A stretch of 64,000 nt of DNA from Paenibacillus sp. HB172176 (GCF_011947265.1 NZ_JAATHD010000003.1:1-64000), one strand, 5' to 3'. Counted from the first letter of the stretch, positions 35,646 to 46,053 are shown. Numbers and translations are program-made. The notes: generated from the letters alone by a model not told the origin.

Positions 35646-38474
35646 ATGGGAAAACGGAAATGGCTGACACGTTCGTGCGCAATGCTGCTGAGTGTCGTGC
35701 TGGCAGCCTCAATCGGACTTGTTCCGCCGCTTCAAACCGCAAACGCGGCTTCGTTATTGTATGACGACTTCGAGGATGGAGACGCCGCAGGCTGGACGGT
35801 TGTGCAGGGAGGCGTCTTCTCGGTCGTGAACGACGGAAGCTCCGAGGTGTACAAGCTGTCTTACGTGAACGGCTCCTCCACGAATCAGTATGTGGTAAAC
35901 GGCAGCTCGACCTGGACCGATTATGTATTGGAAGCGAAGCTGAACAACGGCTCGAACGACAATACGACAGGACTCTACGCCCGTTATCACGACAAAAACA
36001 ATTTGTACGCGTTGAAGATCAGCACGAAGCACGATACGATTACGCTGTCCAAATCGGTGAGCGGAACGTATACGTCACTAGACAGCGCGTCCGTCACGCT
36101 GGATACGAATACGACGTATAAGTTGAAATTGTCAGTCGACGGCGATCAACTGACAGGCTATCTGGACGACGTGCAGCTGGTATCGGCCGTCGACAGCTCC
36201 TTCAGCTCCGGGAAGATCGGAATCGGCGGCTACAGCAAAGGAAACTACAGCTTCGACGATGTCAGCGTGTCGGATCCTGCTCCGACGGTGCAGACCTACA
36301 CGGCGAAGAAGACGCTTAGCCCGCTTGAGATCGACGGCGAGTTGAACGAGAGCGTCTGGTCTATTTCCGAAAGCGTTTCCAAGGTGGTGACGGGCAGCGT
36401 AGACAATACGGTGACTTACGGCGCTCTCTGGGATGATCAGTACCTGTACGTAGGCATCAAGGTGCTCGATGCCAATCTCGTTAACGACTCAGGAAGCGAC
36501 TCCTTCGACGACGACTCCGTCGAGTTGTTCCTTGATGCCAATCATAGCAAGGGGGCGACCTACGACGTATTCGATTGGCAGTTCCGCAAGCGATACAACG
36601 ATAGCGGCCTATTCGAGCTGCATGGCGAAACGGTCGGCGTGAAGCATGCCTGGGCGGCGATCACGGGCGGCTATGCCGTCGAGCTGGCGATTCCATGGAT
36701 CAACTTCGGCATTACGCCGACGGGGAGCCAAGTGATCGGCTTCGATATCGCCGTGAACGACGACGATGACGGCGCGACGCGGGATGGTCAGCTCGTATGG
36801 GCGGGCGAGGCGAACAATTATCAGAATACGTCCGCATTCGGCGATCTGGCTCTCAGCGCGGCGACCCTCGGAACAACGCCGACACCGCCAACGCCGCCAA
36901 GTCCCGTCGACCGCTATGTCACGCCAAGCGGCGCAGGCTCTAAGGACGGCAGCAGTTGGTCCAACGCGTTCGAAGGCGACAAGTCCGGCGGACTTCAGAC
37001 GGCCTGGGACGCCACGGGCGTCACGAATACGCTTCATGTCGGAAGCGGCACGTACTCCGTGCCGCAGACGCTGACACTGAAAGGCGGCGGCACGGATCTG
37101 CAGCATATGAAGAAGCTGGTCGGAGCGGATACCGGCAGCGGATTGCCGGTGTTCGAAGGGGACTTCACGCTTGCGAACCAAGGCTCGCGGAAGTTCATCA
37201 ATGTACCGCTTGGCGTCAGCTATTGGTGGATTCAGGATATCAACATTCAGAAGTACTTCTACGGCATCTACGCGAACGGCCAGCATGAAGGCATCCGCAT
37301 CCTGAATGTGGACATGAGCGATATGAGCGACGGCGTGTATCTGTGGGGCAAGGCAACGCGGGCCAATCCGGACGCAGGCTCGCATGATATCGTGATCAAA
37401 GACAGCGATTCCGTGAATTACACGAAAAGCGCCGTCCGCTTCCGCAACGGCAACTACAATGCGAGCGTCATTAATTCCACAGGGGACGCCGGCGGTCAAG
37501 CGAATTGGACGAACGGTAATTTCCCAATGGGCTTTCGCATCGGCAACTCGCCGGAATCGCAATACATTTTCGACCATGACATCGTATTCCAGGATGTGAC
37601 GAGCAGCAACAGCTGGCACGAAGCAGGCTCCAACTACTGGAACGGCGACGGCTTCGCAGCGGAACGCCAGACGTACAATCTGACCTATATCCGCAGCAAG
37701 GCCTTCGACAGCACGGACGGCGGCTTCGACGACAAGTCGCTCAATCCGGTATACATCAATACCGTCGCTTTCGGCAACAAGCGGAATTACCGGGTCTGGT
37801 CGCAGGGCAAGGCGATGTTCATCAACGCGGTCGGAGGCTACTCCTACAAGCGCGGCGGCAGCAGCGGAGCTCCCGGACTGTGGGTCGGCGGCACGGGTGG
37901 CAAGGCCGAGCTGTATTACAGCACCTTGTACAACGACACGAACAGAGAGATCGAACTGGACAATTCCACGAATCAAGTCGATGTATACCATTCGATTATC
38001 GGCACAACGACAGGCACCTCGCTCTATACGACGAATGGCGGGCAGTTTACGTCTACCAACTCCGACATGTATATAGCGGGCGTGCAAGGCGCCGATCCGC
38101 AATTCGTGAACGGTACGAATTCAAGCTGGGACGGCAACGGCAACGATTTCAACAGCTTGCTGTACGGCGATACGCTGGGCTACGTGAATCCGGGGCCTAA
38201 CGATACGCCGTATACGGTGCAAATCAGCGTAAGCAGCTTATCGCTGGGCGCTTACGGGAGCCAGACAATCTCCGCCCAGGTGCTGGACGCGAGCAATAAT
38301 CCGGTGGGGGATCCGGAGAATGTCGTCTGGTACAGCGATGACGCTTACTCCGCCAGGCTGCTCGAGTCGCGCGGTGAGAACGCCGTCGTACAGGGACTGA
38401 CTGCGGGAACCTTAACCGATATCGTGGCGAATTACAAAGGCGAAGAAGCCAGAATTACCGTAACCGTCAGCTAG
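35646..38474 (+). CDS. Secreted multidomain beta-helix protein (probable polysaccharide lyase/hydrolase)
   Basis: 942 residues with a signal peptide (ending TANA near residue 35). Domains in order: a jelly-roll LamG/3-keto-disaccharide-hydrolase-like domain (about 37-190, DDFEDGDAAGWTVVQGG), a CBM9-like carbohydrate-binding domain (about 198-390, LEIDGELNESVWS), a Pro/Thr linker, a right-handed parallel beta-helix (about 408-810, starting RYVTPSGAGSKDGSSWSNAF, with pectate-lyase-like repeats) and a Big2-like Ig domain at the end. ATG 35646 follows GAGGAG. It lies between two regulator/transport units and near a sulfatase, so it probably attacks a complex plant or algal polysaccharide. I cannot assign a lyase family, and catalytic residues are not evident. 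Confidence 0.8.
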   Translation: MGKRKWLTRSCAMLLSVVLAASIGLVPPLQTANAASLLYDDFEDGDAAGWTVVQGGVFSVVNDGSSEVYKLSYVNGSSTNQYVVNGSSTWTDYVLEAKLNNGSNDNTTGLYARYHDKNNLYALKISTKHDTITLSKSVSGTYTSLDSASVTLDTNTTYKLKLSVDGDQLTGYLDDVQLVSAVDSSFSSGKIGIGGYSKGNYSFDDVSVSDPAPTVQTYTAKKTLSPLEIDGELNESVWSISESVSKVVTGSVDNTVTYGALWDDQYLYVGIKVLDANLVNDSGSDSFDDDSVELFLDANHSKGATYDVFDWQFRKRYNDSGLFELHGETVGVKHAWAAITGGYAVELAIPWINFGITPTGSQVIGFDIAVNDDDDGATRDGQLVWAGEANNYQNTSAFGDLALSAATLGTTPTPPTPPSPVDRYVTPSGAGSKDGSSWSNAFEGDKSGGLQTAWDATGVTNTLHVGSGTYSVPQTLTLKGGGTDLQHMKKLVGADTGSGLPVFEGDFTLANQGSRKFINVPLGVSYWWIQDINIQKYFYGIYANGQHEGIRILNVDMSDMSDGVYLWGKATRANPDAGSHDIVIKDSDSVNYTKSAVRFRNGNYNASVINSTGDAGGQANWTNGNFPMGFRIGNSPESQYIFDHDIVFQDVTSSNSWHEAGSNYWNGDGFAAERQTYNLTYIRSKAFDSTDGGFDDKSLNPVYINTVAFGNKRNYRVWSQGKAMFINAVGGYSYKRGGSSGAPGLWVGGTGGKAELYYSTLYNDTNREIELDNSTNQVDVYHSIIGTTTGTSLYTTNGGQFTSTNSDMYIAGVQGADPQFVNGTNSSWDGNGNDFNSLLYGDTLGYVNPGPNDTPYTVQISVSSLSLGAYGSQTISAQVLDASNNPVGDPENVVWYSDDAYSARLLESRGENAVVQGLTAGTLTDIVANYKGEEARITVTVS

Positions 38475-38646
38475 GCTCGCAAGCCTTCAAGGCTTTGCTC
38501 GAATTCTGGAGCGTTTACGATTTCAACTTAGGAAGAAAACGCGCCCCGCCGTCCCTGGACGGCGAGGCCGTTTCACCGTTCGGGAGCCTGTTTATTCAAG
38601 AACATGCTATACTTTACAGTAGAATGGATTGACTATCAGCGGGGAT

Positions 38647-40944
38647 GTGGGGATCATCAGACTGACTCGATATTTGCGACGATTGATTGGTTTCAGCCTG
38701 CTCGTTGGCTTGCTACCGATTGCCGTTCTCGGCTTTTTTTCTTATTCGAAATCATCCTGGGATATTCAGGAGAAGGTCAACGAAGCGAACAGTCAACTGC
38801 TGCAGCAGACGCAGATGACCGTGGAGCAGACCTTGCGCATGATTCAGCATTCCGCAATTCGCTTCGCGAATTCACCTCTCGTGAACACGAGCATCGACCG
38901 CAAGCTGACTCCCGAGGATTTTCGCCTGATCGACGACATCCAGACCGAGCTCGCCGCATTGTCGGTCATGGAGATGGAAACATTCAATTCCTATCTCATC
39001 AACATCGACAATGATTGGTCGATCTCAAGGGAGGGCCTGTCCACGGCGGCCGATGCGATCAGCACGGAGGAAATCGAGTCATACGCGGGACTGCCGGAGA
39101 ATGCCTATTGGGTAAGCGGAGCCACGGCGGAGGAGAGCGGAACCTCCGGTCAGGTCAGTCTGGTGATCAAGGTGCCGCTCAACTTCAGCAAGCCCAAGGG
39201 ATTATTGGTCATTCGAACGTCGAGCCAGGATATCAATAAGCTCAGCTTGAAAAGCAAACGTCCGGGGAGCATTCTGCTACTGAACGAGCATAATCGCGTC
39301 GTGGCTGGGGATGACGAGGCGCTTATCGGCAAGGATTATTCCGAATGGGCGCCCATGATGGAAATTGAGAGCAAAGAAACCGAATCCGGCTACGTAGAGT
39401 CCCGCATGGGCGGAGACTTGTCTGGAATCTCCTTCATTAAATCAGGCTATAACGGCTGGACCTATCTGTCGATCGTGTCAATCAAGGACATAACGAGGGA
39501 GTCCCGCGTCATCGGCTGGGTGACGCTGGCGATGAGCTTATCGGTGATGCTGGTAACCGTCGCGATTGCGCTTGCGGGGTCGATACGCATGTACCGGCCG
39601 GTCCGCAGTCTGTATGATTTGTCGGCAAGCGTGAGCGATGCGTTGGAGCCGGTTCAACGAAACGCGGAAGAGTTCGGCATAATCGGAGAGCGAATCAAGC
39701 GGCTTGGCACGCTTCAAAGCCGAATGTCGGAGCAGCTTGGCAAACAAGTCGAGCAATTGAACGAGTTTTTCGTGATGAAGCTGCTTCGCGGAGAGCTCGG
39801 ACCGGGCGAAATCGGGGAAGGCTTGAAGCGCTTCGGGCATGTCTTGGATTGGAAGCAGGTCTGCGTGCTGGCGCTGCAAATCGATACGCTCGAGCATACA
39901 GCCTACGACGAGAAGGATCGTGATCTGATGCTGTTCGCGATGAAGAATATCGCGGGCGATTTGACGGCTCCCGAAGAGAGGCTGAGCACCATCCTGACCG
40001 GGCAAACCCTCATGGTCGTGCTTGGAGGAAATCTTGAACAGGAATCGGCTTTCAAAGACCATATCTATCAGCGCGCGGAAGCGCTGCAGCATGCGATCAA
40101 GCATTACTTGAAGCTGAAGGTCAGCATCGGCATCAGTAGAACGCATCCGTGTCTTGAAGATTTGCCGACAGCCTATCGGGAAAGCCTCGAAGCTTTGAAA
40201 TACCGCGTAAAGCTGGGCTTCGAATCGATCCTGTTCATTGGCGATATCGAGCTTGGCGCCGGGAGACATGCGTATCCGGAGCAGCTCGAGCAGCGGCTTT
40301 TGGACGCGTTGAAGCAGACGGATGCCGAGCAGGCGCATCTTCTCTTGAACGAATGGATCCAGGAAGTATTCGAGAGCGAATCCCGACTGGATGAATACCA
40401 GCTTTCGCTGGTGCGTTTGCTCATTCAATTGATGCGGGTCGTTCAGGAATCGGGCGAATCGCTTGGCATGATGGATTTGGAGAGCAAATCGATTATTTCA
40501 AAGCTGTTCGAGCTCTCCACCAAAGAGGAGATCAGACAATGGTTCACGGATTCGGTCATTGACCCCATCATAAAGCTGCTGGACGAGAAACGCACCGCGA
40601 AGCACCGAAGCATTGCGGACGATGTGCTGCGAATGATAAGGGAGGAATACGATACCGATCTGACGATGGAATCCTGCGCGGACCGGCTGCAGTATCATCC
40701 CAGCTATATATGGAGGGTGCTGCGCAAGGAGGTTGGTTTGAATTTCAGCGATTATTTGGCGCAGCACCGACTGAAGGTCGCCAAGGGATGGCTTCAGGAG
40801 ACGGATATGACGATCACGGAGATCGCGGAGAAGCTTCGCTATAATAACGCGCAAAACTTCATTCGTTACTTCAAGAAGATGGAGGGCGTGTCCCCCGGCA
40901 AATATAGAGATCATATTCGCAACGAAGAAGCCTCGCGAGCCTAA
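38647..40944 (+). CDS. Membrane-anchored AraC-family regulator with extracellular sensor domain (second)
   Basis: About 765 residues with the same plan as the regulator at 31461: transmembrane helix near the start (FSLLVGLLPIAVLGFFSYS), extracellular sensor, second helix (about 285-310) and C-terminal helix-turn-helix (YNNAQNFIRYFKKMEGVSPG). The start is unclear. TTG 38629 lacks a ribosome site, GTG 38647 has GGGG very close, and CTG 38662 has GTGGGGA at good distance and would give an N terminus reading TRYLRR that aligns with MTRYSR of the paralogue. It probably activates the permease/binding-protein/sulfatase genes that follow. Confidence 0.85.
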   Translation: MGIIRLTRYLRRLIGFSLLVGLLPIAVLGFFSYSKSSWDIQEKVNEANSQLLQQTQMTVEQTLRMIQHSAIRFANSPLVNTSIDRKLTPEDFRLIDDIQTELAALSVMEMETFNSYLINIDNDWSISREGLSTAADAISTEEIESYAGLPENAYWVSGATAEESGTSGQVSLVIKVPLNFSKPKGLLVIRTSSQDINKLSLKSKRPGSILLLNEHNRVVAGDDEALIGKDYSEWAPMMEIESKETESGYVESRMGGDLSGISFIKSGYNGWTYLSIVSIKDITRESRVIGWVTLAMSLSVMLVTVAIALAGSIRMYRPVRSLYDLSASVSDALEPVQRNAEEFGIIGERIKRLGTLQSRMSEQLGKQVEQLNEFFVMKLLRGELGPGEIGEGLKRFGHVLDWKQVCVLALQIDTLEHTAYDEKDRDLMLFAMKNIAGDLTAPEERLSTILTGQTLMVVLGGNLEQESAFKDHIYQRAEALQHAIKHYLKLKVSIGISRTHPCLEDLPTAYRESLEALKYRVKLGFESILFIGDIELGAGRHAYPEQLEQRLLDALKQTDAEQAHLLLNEWIQEVFESESRLDEYQLSLVRLLIQLMRVVQESGESLGMMDLESKSIISKLFELSTKEEIRQWFTDSVIDPIIKLLDEKRTAKHRSIADDVLRMIREEYDTDLTMESCADRLQYHPSYIWRVLRKEVGLNFSDYLAQHRLKVAKGWLQETDMTITEIAEKLRYNNAQNFIRYFKKMEGVSPGKYRDHIRNEEASRA

Positions 40945-40962
40945 GCGCTCGCGGGGCTTTAT
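40930..40962 (+). terminator. Terminator overlapping the regulator stop codon
   Basis: GCCTCGCGAGC pairs with GCTCGCGGGGC around 6 nt that include the TAA stop, followed by TTT. Confidence 0.7.
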
Positions 40963-41172
40963 CTTTGCGCTGCCATTCGCGGCGCCGGCGATGCCCATGT
41001 GCGATGCTCATTAGCGTGACCGGGCGATTCTGGCAGACATTCTGCGGATTATCGGGGGGCGGATCGTCCGAGGCAAGTAGATGATTATTTACGGTTATGG
41101 AAGGCGGATGCTACAGTTTAGGCGTAACGAAGAGAGAATACGCCGCTGAGGTGAAGACTGGAGAGGATACCA

Positions 41173-42123
41173 TTGGCTGTAATCGAAGAGCGAGCCGTTC
41201 AAGCGGAGCGCACTGGCAAACCCCGAACGCTGCGCAGAATGGCGGGCGATCGCTGGCTGTATATTCTGTTGCTTCCGGGGCTGCTGTATTTTGTTATTTT
41301 CAAATATATTCCGATGTGGGGCGTAAGCATTGCTTTGCAGCAGTACAATCCGTTTCTCGGCATGATGAAGAGTCCCTGGGTCGGATTCGAGCATTTCGAG
41401 CGATTGTTCAAGGATCCCGATTTCTTCATGCTGCTGCGCAATACGCTGCTCATCGGCATGTATAAGCTGGTGTTCTTCTTCCCGGCGCCGATCGTCATCG
41501 CGCTTCTGCTTAACGAGCTTCGCAGACAGCTGTTCAAGCGATTTGTGCAAACGATGATCTACATTCCGCATTTCATGTCCTGGGTCGTCGTCGTGGCGAT
41601 ATCGTATATGCTGCTCACGACCGAGGGCGGGGCGGTCAATAACCTGATCGAGCAGCTATTCGGCGAGAAGATTAACTTCCTGCTTAGCAGCGAGTGGTTT
41701 CGGACGATGTTCATCGGCCAGATTATTTGGAAGGAGACAGGGTGGGGCACAATCATTTTCCTTGCCGCGCTGTCGGGCGTCGACGCGGAGCAGTACGAGG
41801 CGGCGGTTATCGACGGAGCAAACCGTTTCCGTCAGTTGTGGCATATTACGCTTCCCGCGATCCGCGGAACGATCGTCATCTTGCTGATATTGCGATTGGG
41901 CGATTTTCTGGATACCGGCTTCGAGCATGTCTACTTGCTGCTGAATCCGATGAACCGCGAGGTCGGGGAAGTATTCGACACCTATGTGTACACGCTTGGC
42001 CTTGCCCAAGGACAATTCAGTTACAGCACGGCGGTCGGGCTGTTCAAATCGCTCGTCGGGCTCGTTCTCGTCGTGTCGGCGAATTATATCGCGAAGAAAG
42101 CCGGGCAGGAAACGATCTACTAG
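41173..42123 (+). CDS. ABC sugar permease, LplB/UgpA type
   Basis: 316 residues with about six transmembrane segments and the EAA loop YEAAVIDGANRFRQLWHI. The start is TTG at 41173 with GGAGAGGA before it. First gene of a permease/permease/binding-protein/sulfatase operon; the second permease follows by 20 nt. No ATPase gene is present. FKYIPMWGVSIALQQYNPF near the N terminus is typical of LplB-type permeases of Paenibacillaceae. Confidence 0.92.
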   Translation: MAVIEERAVQAERTGKPRTLRRMAGDRWLYILLLPGLLYFVIFKYIPMWGVSIALQQYNPFLGMMKSPWVGFEHFERLFKDPDFFMLLRNTLLIGMYKLVFFFPAPIVIALLLNELRRQLFKRFVQTMIYIPHFMSWVVVVAISYMLLTTEGGAVNNLIEQLFGEKINFLLSSEWFRTMFIGQIIWKETGWGTIIFLAALSGVDAEQYEAAVIDGANRFRQLWHITLPAIRGTIVILLILRLGDFLDTGFEHVYLLLNPMNREVGEVFDTYVYTLGLAQGQFSYSTAVGLFKSLVGLVLVVSANYIAKKAGQETIY

Positions 42124-42143
42124 AAAAGGAGGCTGCTCGCATC

Positions 42144-43031
42144 ATGAGAGCATGGGTTGGACGAAAGTCGATCGGCAGTAAGCTGTTTGACGGCTTCAAT
42201 TATATATTCCTTACTTTGTTTGCTTTATTTACGGTCGTGCCGTTTCTTCATATCCTGAGCGTGTCGCTGTCAGACGCGCAAGCCCTGAAGGTGAAGGCGT
42301 TCATTCTGCTGCCTACCGACTTCTCGCTGGATGCGTACCGTTACATCTTCTCATTGGAAACGGTGCCGCGCAGTCTGTTGGTTACCGCAGGCATCACCGT
42401 GGTGGGAACGGTCGTCAATCTCGTCTTCACGCTGACGATGGCGTATTCGCTTGCCAGGAAGAGCCTGGTCGGCCGTCGCTCAATCATGCTGGTCGTGCTT
42501 TTCTCCATGCTGTTCAACGGCGGCATGATTCCTACTTATCTGTTGATTCGGCAGCTCGGCATGCTGGATACGTACTGGGCGTTGCTCCTGCCGGGGGCGA
42601 TCAGCGCGTTCAATCTGATCATTATCAAAAACTTCTTCCAGCAGCTTCCGCCCGGCCTTGAGGAATCGGCGAAGATTGACGGGGCGAACGATGTCGCCAT
42701 TCTGTTCCGAATTGTGCTCCCGCTTTCGCTGCCGGTCATCGCGACATTTACATTGTTCTACGCGGTGGGCCATTGGAACACGTTCTTCACGGCTATTATG
42801 TATATGAACGATACCTCGAAGTGGCCGATTCAGGTCGTGCTTCGCCAGATCGTCATCGTCTCCTCGCAGCTGGGGGAGTCGGCTGAATTCGATGCATCCG
42901 AGATAAGCTCGCTTTCCGAATCGATCAAGATGTCCGTCATTGTGGTGGCAACGCTTCCTATCCTGCTGCTGTATCCCTTCCTGCAGAAATATTTCGTCAA
43001 AGGGGTACTGCTCGGATCGATCAAAGGGTAG
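42144..43031 (+). CDS. ABC sugar permease, LplC/YtcP type
   Basis: 295 residues. The EAA motif reads EESAKIDGANDVAILFRIVL and the C terminus YFVKGVLLGSIKG is the standard ending of this family. I set the start at ATG 42144, which follows AAAAGGAGG and aligns with family members (MRAWVGRKSIGSKLFDGFNY); the longer open frame upstream is the overlap with the first permease gene. It pairs with the 41173 permease. Confidence 0.92.
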   Translation: MRAWVGRKSIGSKLFDGFNYIFLTLFALFTVVPFLHILSVSLSDAQALKVKAFILLPTDFSLDAYRYIFSLETVPRSLLVTAGITVVGTVVNLVFTLTMAYSLARKSLVGRRSIMLVVLFSMLFNGGMIPTYLLIRQLGMLDTYWALLLPGAISAFNLIIIKNFFQQLPPGLEESAKIDGANDVAILFRIVLPLSLPVIATFTLFYAVGHWNTFFTAIMYMNDTSKWPIQVVLRQIVIVSSQLGESAEFDASEISSLSESIKMSVIVVATLPILLLYPFLQKYFVKGVLLGSIKG

Positions 43032-43094
43032 GTAGGAGGCTTCCATATAAACAAAGAAAACATATTCAGCTATTCAAAGGGAGGAAAAGAAAGC

Positions 43095-44666
43095 ATGTTA
43101 ACAAGCAAAGGAAAATGGAGAAAGACATCCTCGATGCTGCTTGTCCTGGCAATGGCGCTGTCCGTAACCGCGGGCTGCTCTCAGAATGGGTCAAACAATG
43201 AAAAGGGCAGCACGCCGAGCAGTACGAATGGCCAGGAGTCAGCCAATCCGCAGGAAACGGCCAAATCCGAGGAGCCGTTCAAGCTTAGCGTCATGGCGAT
43301 GACCGCGAGCGCCGAGACGCCGAAGGACGACAATGAAATTCTGAATGCGCTGGAGGAGGCGACTGGCACGCAATTGGATTTCACCTGGGTGCCGAAGGCG
43401 CAAATCGACGAGAAGACCAATCTCATGCTCGCTTCCGGCGATTTGCCCCAGCTTATGTACATTCAAAGCTTGAAGTCGCCGAGCATCATCAGCGCTGCAG
43501 AGTCGGGAGCCTTCTGGGATGTAGAGCCTTATTTGGGCGATTATCCGAATTTGAGCCAGGAAAATCCGAGCATCGTGAACAATATTCGCATCGACGGCAA
43601 GCAGTACGGCATTTATAAATACAGCAATCTGGCCCAGGTCGGCGTCATCTATCGTAAAGATTGGCTGAACAATGTCGGCATGGAGGAGCCGAAGACGCCG
43701 GATGAATTCTACGAGATGCTGAAAGCGTTCAAGACGGAGGATCCGGACAAGAACGGCAAGGACGATACTTACGGCATGGTCTACTATAAGGAATCCTTTC
43801 TCTCCTTCTTCCGCATTATCGCGCTCTGGTTCGGAAGTCCGAACATCTGGGGCGAGGATAAGGACGGCAACCTCGTTCCCGACTTTATGACGGACGGCTA
43901 CATGGAGGGCTTGAAATTCATGAAAAGGCTGTACGACGAGAAGCTGATGAACCAGGACTTTGCCGTCGTGGACAGCGGGAAAGGGAATGAATTGTTCATC
44001 ACAGGCGTCGCCGGAGCTAATTTCGGATCGGTGGGCAATGCGAACGCCTGGCAAACCAATGAGAAAATCACCGCGCAGAACGGAGAGGTCGACATGTTCA
44101 GCACGCTCGACGGAGGCTTCGGTCCGCGCGCAAGAGCGTCGGGCGGTTATCTCGGCGTATACATGATTCCGAAGAAAACGGTCAAAACCGAGGATGAGCT
44201 GCGCAAGGTGCTGCAGTTCCTCGACAAGCTGAATGAGCAGAAGGCGCAGGACCTGCTCGAATACGGCATTGAAGGCAAGCATTATCAGTTGGAGAACGGT
44301 GAGGTCAAAGTACTCGACAAGGAGCAGTTGCTCAAAGACAGGCTCGATCTCAATCAGCTTCAGCTTAAGACCGTCAATCACTTGACGCCGAAGCAGAATT
44401 CGGATTTCGGCAAGAAAATGGAAGCTCTGGTGCAAGCGAACGAGAAGGTGGCGGTGGTTAATCTTGCTGAGGCGTTCATCTCCGACACGTACTCCAAACA
44501 AGGACAGCAACTGGACAATATGCGCTATGACATGATGGTCAAATTTGTGATGGGTCAGATCGACGAGGCCGGCTATAAGGCGGAGATCGACAAGTGGCTG
44601 CAAGCCGGAGGCAGCGCCGTCATTCAAGAACTGAACGACCAGTATCAGAAATTCAAGAAGCAGTAA
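43095..44666 (+). CDS. ABC solute-binding lipoprotein (LplA type)
   Basis: 523 residues. Signal peptide with lipobox VTAGC, Ser/Asn/Gly-rich linker, then an LplA-like binding domain (KLSVMAMTASAETPKDDNEI). It follows two permease genes by about 60 nt with GGGAGG before its ATG. It differs clearly from the paired binding proteins at 33781 and 49621, so it probably binds another ligand. The sulfatase 16 nt downstream suggests a sulfated oligosaccharide, which is inference. Confidence 0.92.
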   Translation: MLTSKGKWRKTSSMLLVLAMALSVTAGCSQNGSNNEKGSTPSSTNGQESANPQETAKSEEPFKLSVMAMTASAETPKDDNEILNALEEATGTQLDFTWVPKAQIDEKTNLMLASGDLPQLMYIQSLKSPSIISAAESGAFWDVEPYLGDYPNLSQENPSIVNNIRIDGKQYGIYKYSNLAQVGVIYRKDWLNNVGMEEPKTPDEFYEMLKAFKTEDPDKNGKDDTYGMVYYKESFLSFFRIIALWFGSPNIWGEDKDGNLVPDFMTDGYMEGLKFMKRLYDEKLMNQDFAVVDSGKGNELFITGVAGANFGSVGNANAWQTNEKITAQNGEVDMFSTLDGGFGPRARASGGYLGVYMIPKKTVKTEDELRKVLQFLDKLNEQKAQDLLEYGIEGKHYQLENGEVKVLDKEQLLKDRLDLNQLQLKTVNHLTPKQNSDFGKKMEALVQANEKVAVVNLAEAFISDTYSKQGQQLDNMRYDMMVKFVMGQIDEAGYKAEIDKWLQAGGSAVIQELNDQYQKFKKQ

Positions 44667-44682
44667 GCGGGAGCGGAATGCC

Positions 44683-46053
44683 ATGATGGAAACGGAACGC
44701 AAAAAGAATGTAATCTGGATTTTCGGCGACCAGCAAAGGGCGCAGGCGCTTAGCTGCAACGGCGATCCCAATCTGTTCACGCCCAATATCGATACGCTCG
44801 CTGCTGCCGGGGTGAACTTCGTGAACGCGGTGTCGGGTTCTCCGCTGTGCTGCCCGTTCCGAGGCTCTCTGCTCACCTCCAAGTATCCGCATAAATGCGT
44901 GCCCGCGCATCAGGCTCGGCTGCCGGAGGGGCAGCGAACGATCGCGAATGTCTTCAGCGATGCGGGCTACGACACCGCCTATATCGGGAAATGGCATCTC
45001 GACGGCTTCGACGAGAAGGAGGGAAGGGCATCCCGCCATATTGTTCCGCCCCATCGCAGGGGCGGGTTCCGCTACTGGGTCGGCTACGAGAACAATAACA
45101 GCCCTTGGGATTGCTGGGTTCACGGAGGGGAAGGCGAGGAAGCCTTCCACTACAGACTGCCCGGCTACGAGACGGATGAACTGACGAGCTTGTTCATCGC
45201 ATATATCGAAGAGCAAGGCCGAGAACGGCAAGCCGAGGAGCATGTTTCCGCAGAGTCGGGAGGATCGAAAGCTAAGCGCGGACCGTTCTTCGCGGTGCTG
45301 TCGGTGCAGCCGCCGCATAATCCGTATTATGCGCCGGAGCGAACGATGCGCGGCCATTCACCTGCAAACCTGACTCTGAGGCCGAACGTGCCGGATGTCG
45401 CCCGCGTACGGGAGCAAGCGAAGGCCGAACTGCCGGGCTATTATGCGATGATCGAGAATCTGGACTGGAATATCGGGCGGATTCGCAAGGCGCTGTTTGA
45501 TTCTGGGCTCGCGTTCGATACGCATATCGTCTTCTTCAGCGATCACGGCGATATGCATGGCTCCCACGGACAATTCCGCAAAACGAGTCCCTATGAGGAA
45601 TCGATTCGCGTTCCCTTCATCATCAGCGGCGAGCAGCCGCACTACGAGCAGCGATGGAACGGGAAGAGCGCCGCCTTGGTCAATCATGTCGATATCGCCC
45701 CGACCACGCTTGGATTATGCGGCATTGATGCTCCGGAGTGGATGGACGGGACGGATTATTCCGGTCATCGACTGGGCTGGCGCAAGAAGAATGAGCAGGA
45801 TTCCGTTTATTTGCAGAATCTGGATCCACGCGCCAATGTGGATAAGCCATGGCGGGGCCTGATTACTAAGGACGGCTGGAAGTACATCTGCTTCGAGAGC
45901 ATGCCGTATCTTATGTTCAATTTGAACGAGGATCCTTACGAGCAAGCGAATTTGGCCCATGATCCCCAATTTGCCAAGAAGCGGCAAGCTCTGAACGAGC
46001 GGCTTCGGCAATGGGTGCGGGATACGGATGACGAGTTTCAATTGCCTGTCTAG
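44683..46053 (+). CDS. Type I sulfatase (Cys-type, formylglycine-dependent)
   Basis: 456 residues of the alkaline-phosphatase-like sulfatase family. The maturation motif C-x-P-x-R is CCPFR (Cys56 to Arg60), where Cys56 should become formylglycine; the metal site includes IFGDQQ near the start and FFSDHGDMHG, and GKWHLDG is the family's second signature. There is no signal peptide, so it would act inside the cell on imported sulfated sugars. It is the last gene of the permease/binding-protein operon. No maturation enzyme (anSME or FGE) is in the window; one must be encoded elsewhere for activity. Confidence 0.92.
   Translation: MMETERKKNVIWIFGDQQRAQALSCNGDPNLFTPNIDTLAAAGVNFVNAVSGSPLCCPFRGSLLTSKYPHKCVPAHQARLPEGQRTIANVFSDAGYDTAYIGKWHLDGFDEKEGRASRHIVPPHRRGGFRYWVGYENNNSPWDCWVHGGEGEEAFHYRLPGYETDELTSLFIAYIEEQGRERQAEEHVSAESGGSKAKRGPFFAVLSVQPPHNPYYAPERTMRGHSPANLTLRPNVPDVARVREQAKAELPGYYAMIENLDWNIGRIRKALFDSGLAFDTHIVFFSDHGDMHGSHGQFRKTSPYEESIRVPFIISGEQPHYEQRWNGKSAALVNHVDIAPTTLGLCGIDAPEWMDGTDYSGHRLGWRKKNEQDSVYLQNLDPRANVDKPWRGLITKDGWKYICFESMPYLMFNLNEDPYEQANLAHDPQFAKKRQALNERLRQWVRDTDDEFQLPV

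Noticed and set aside
36609..38102. 497-residue minus-strand open frame
   Set aside because: Antisense to the beta-helix region; composition reflects the opposite strand and no domain is recognisable.
41694..42143. Long N-terminal extension of the second permease (42144-43031)
   Set aside because: It overlaps the first permease gene out of frame; AAAAGGAGG before ATG 42144 and family alignment fix the start there.
43239..44882. 547-residue minus-strand open frame
   Set aside because: Antisense shadow of the solute-binding protein gene; no family resemblance and no ribosome site, while the plus-strand product is clearly a lipoprotein.
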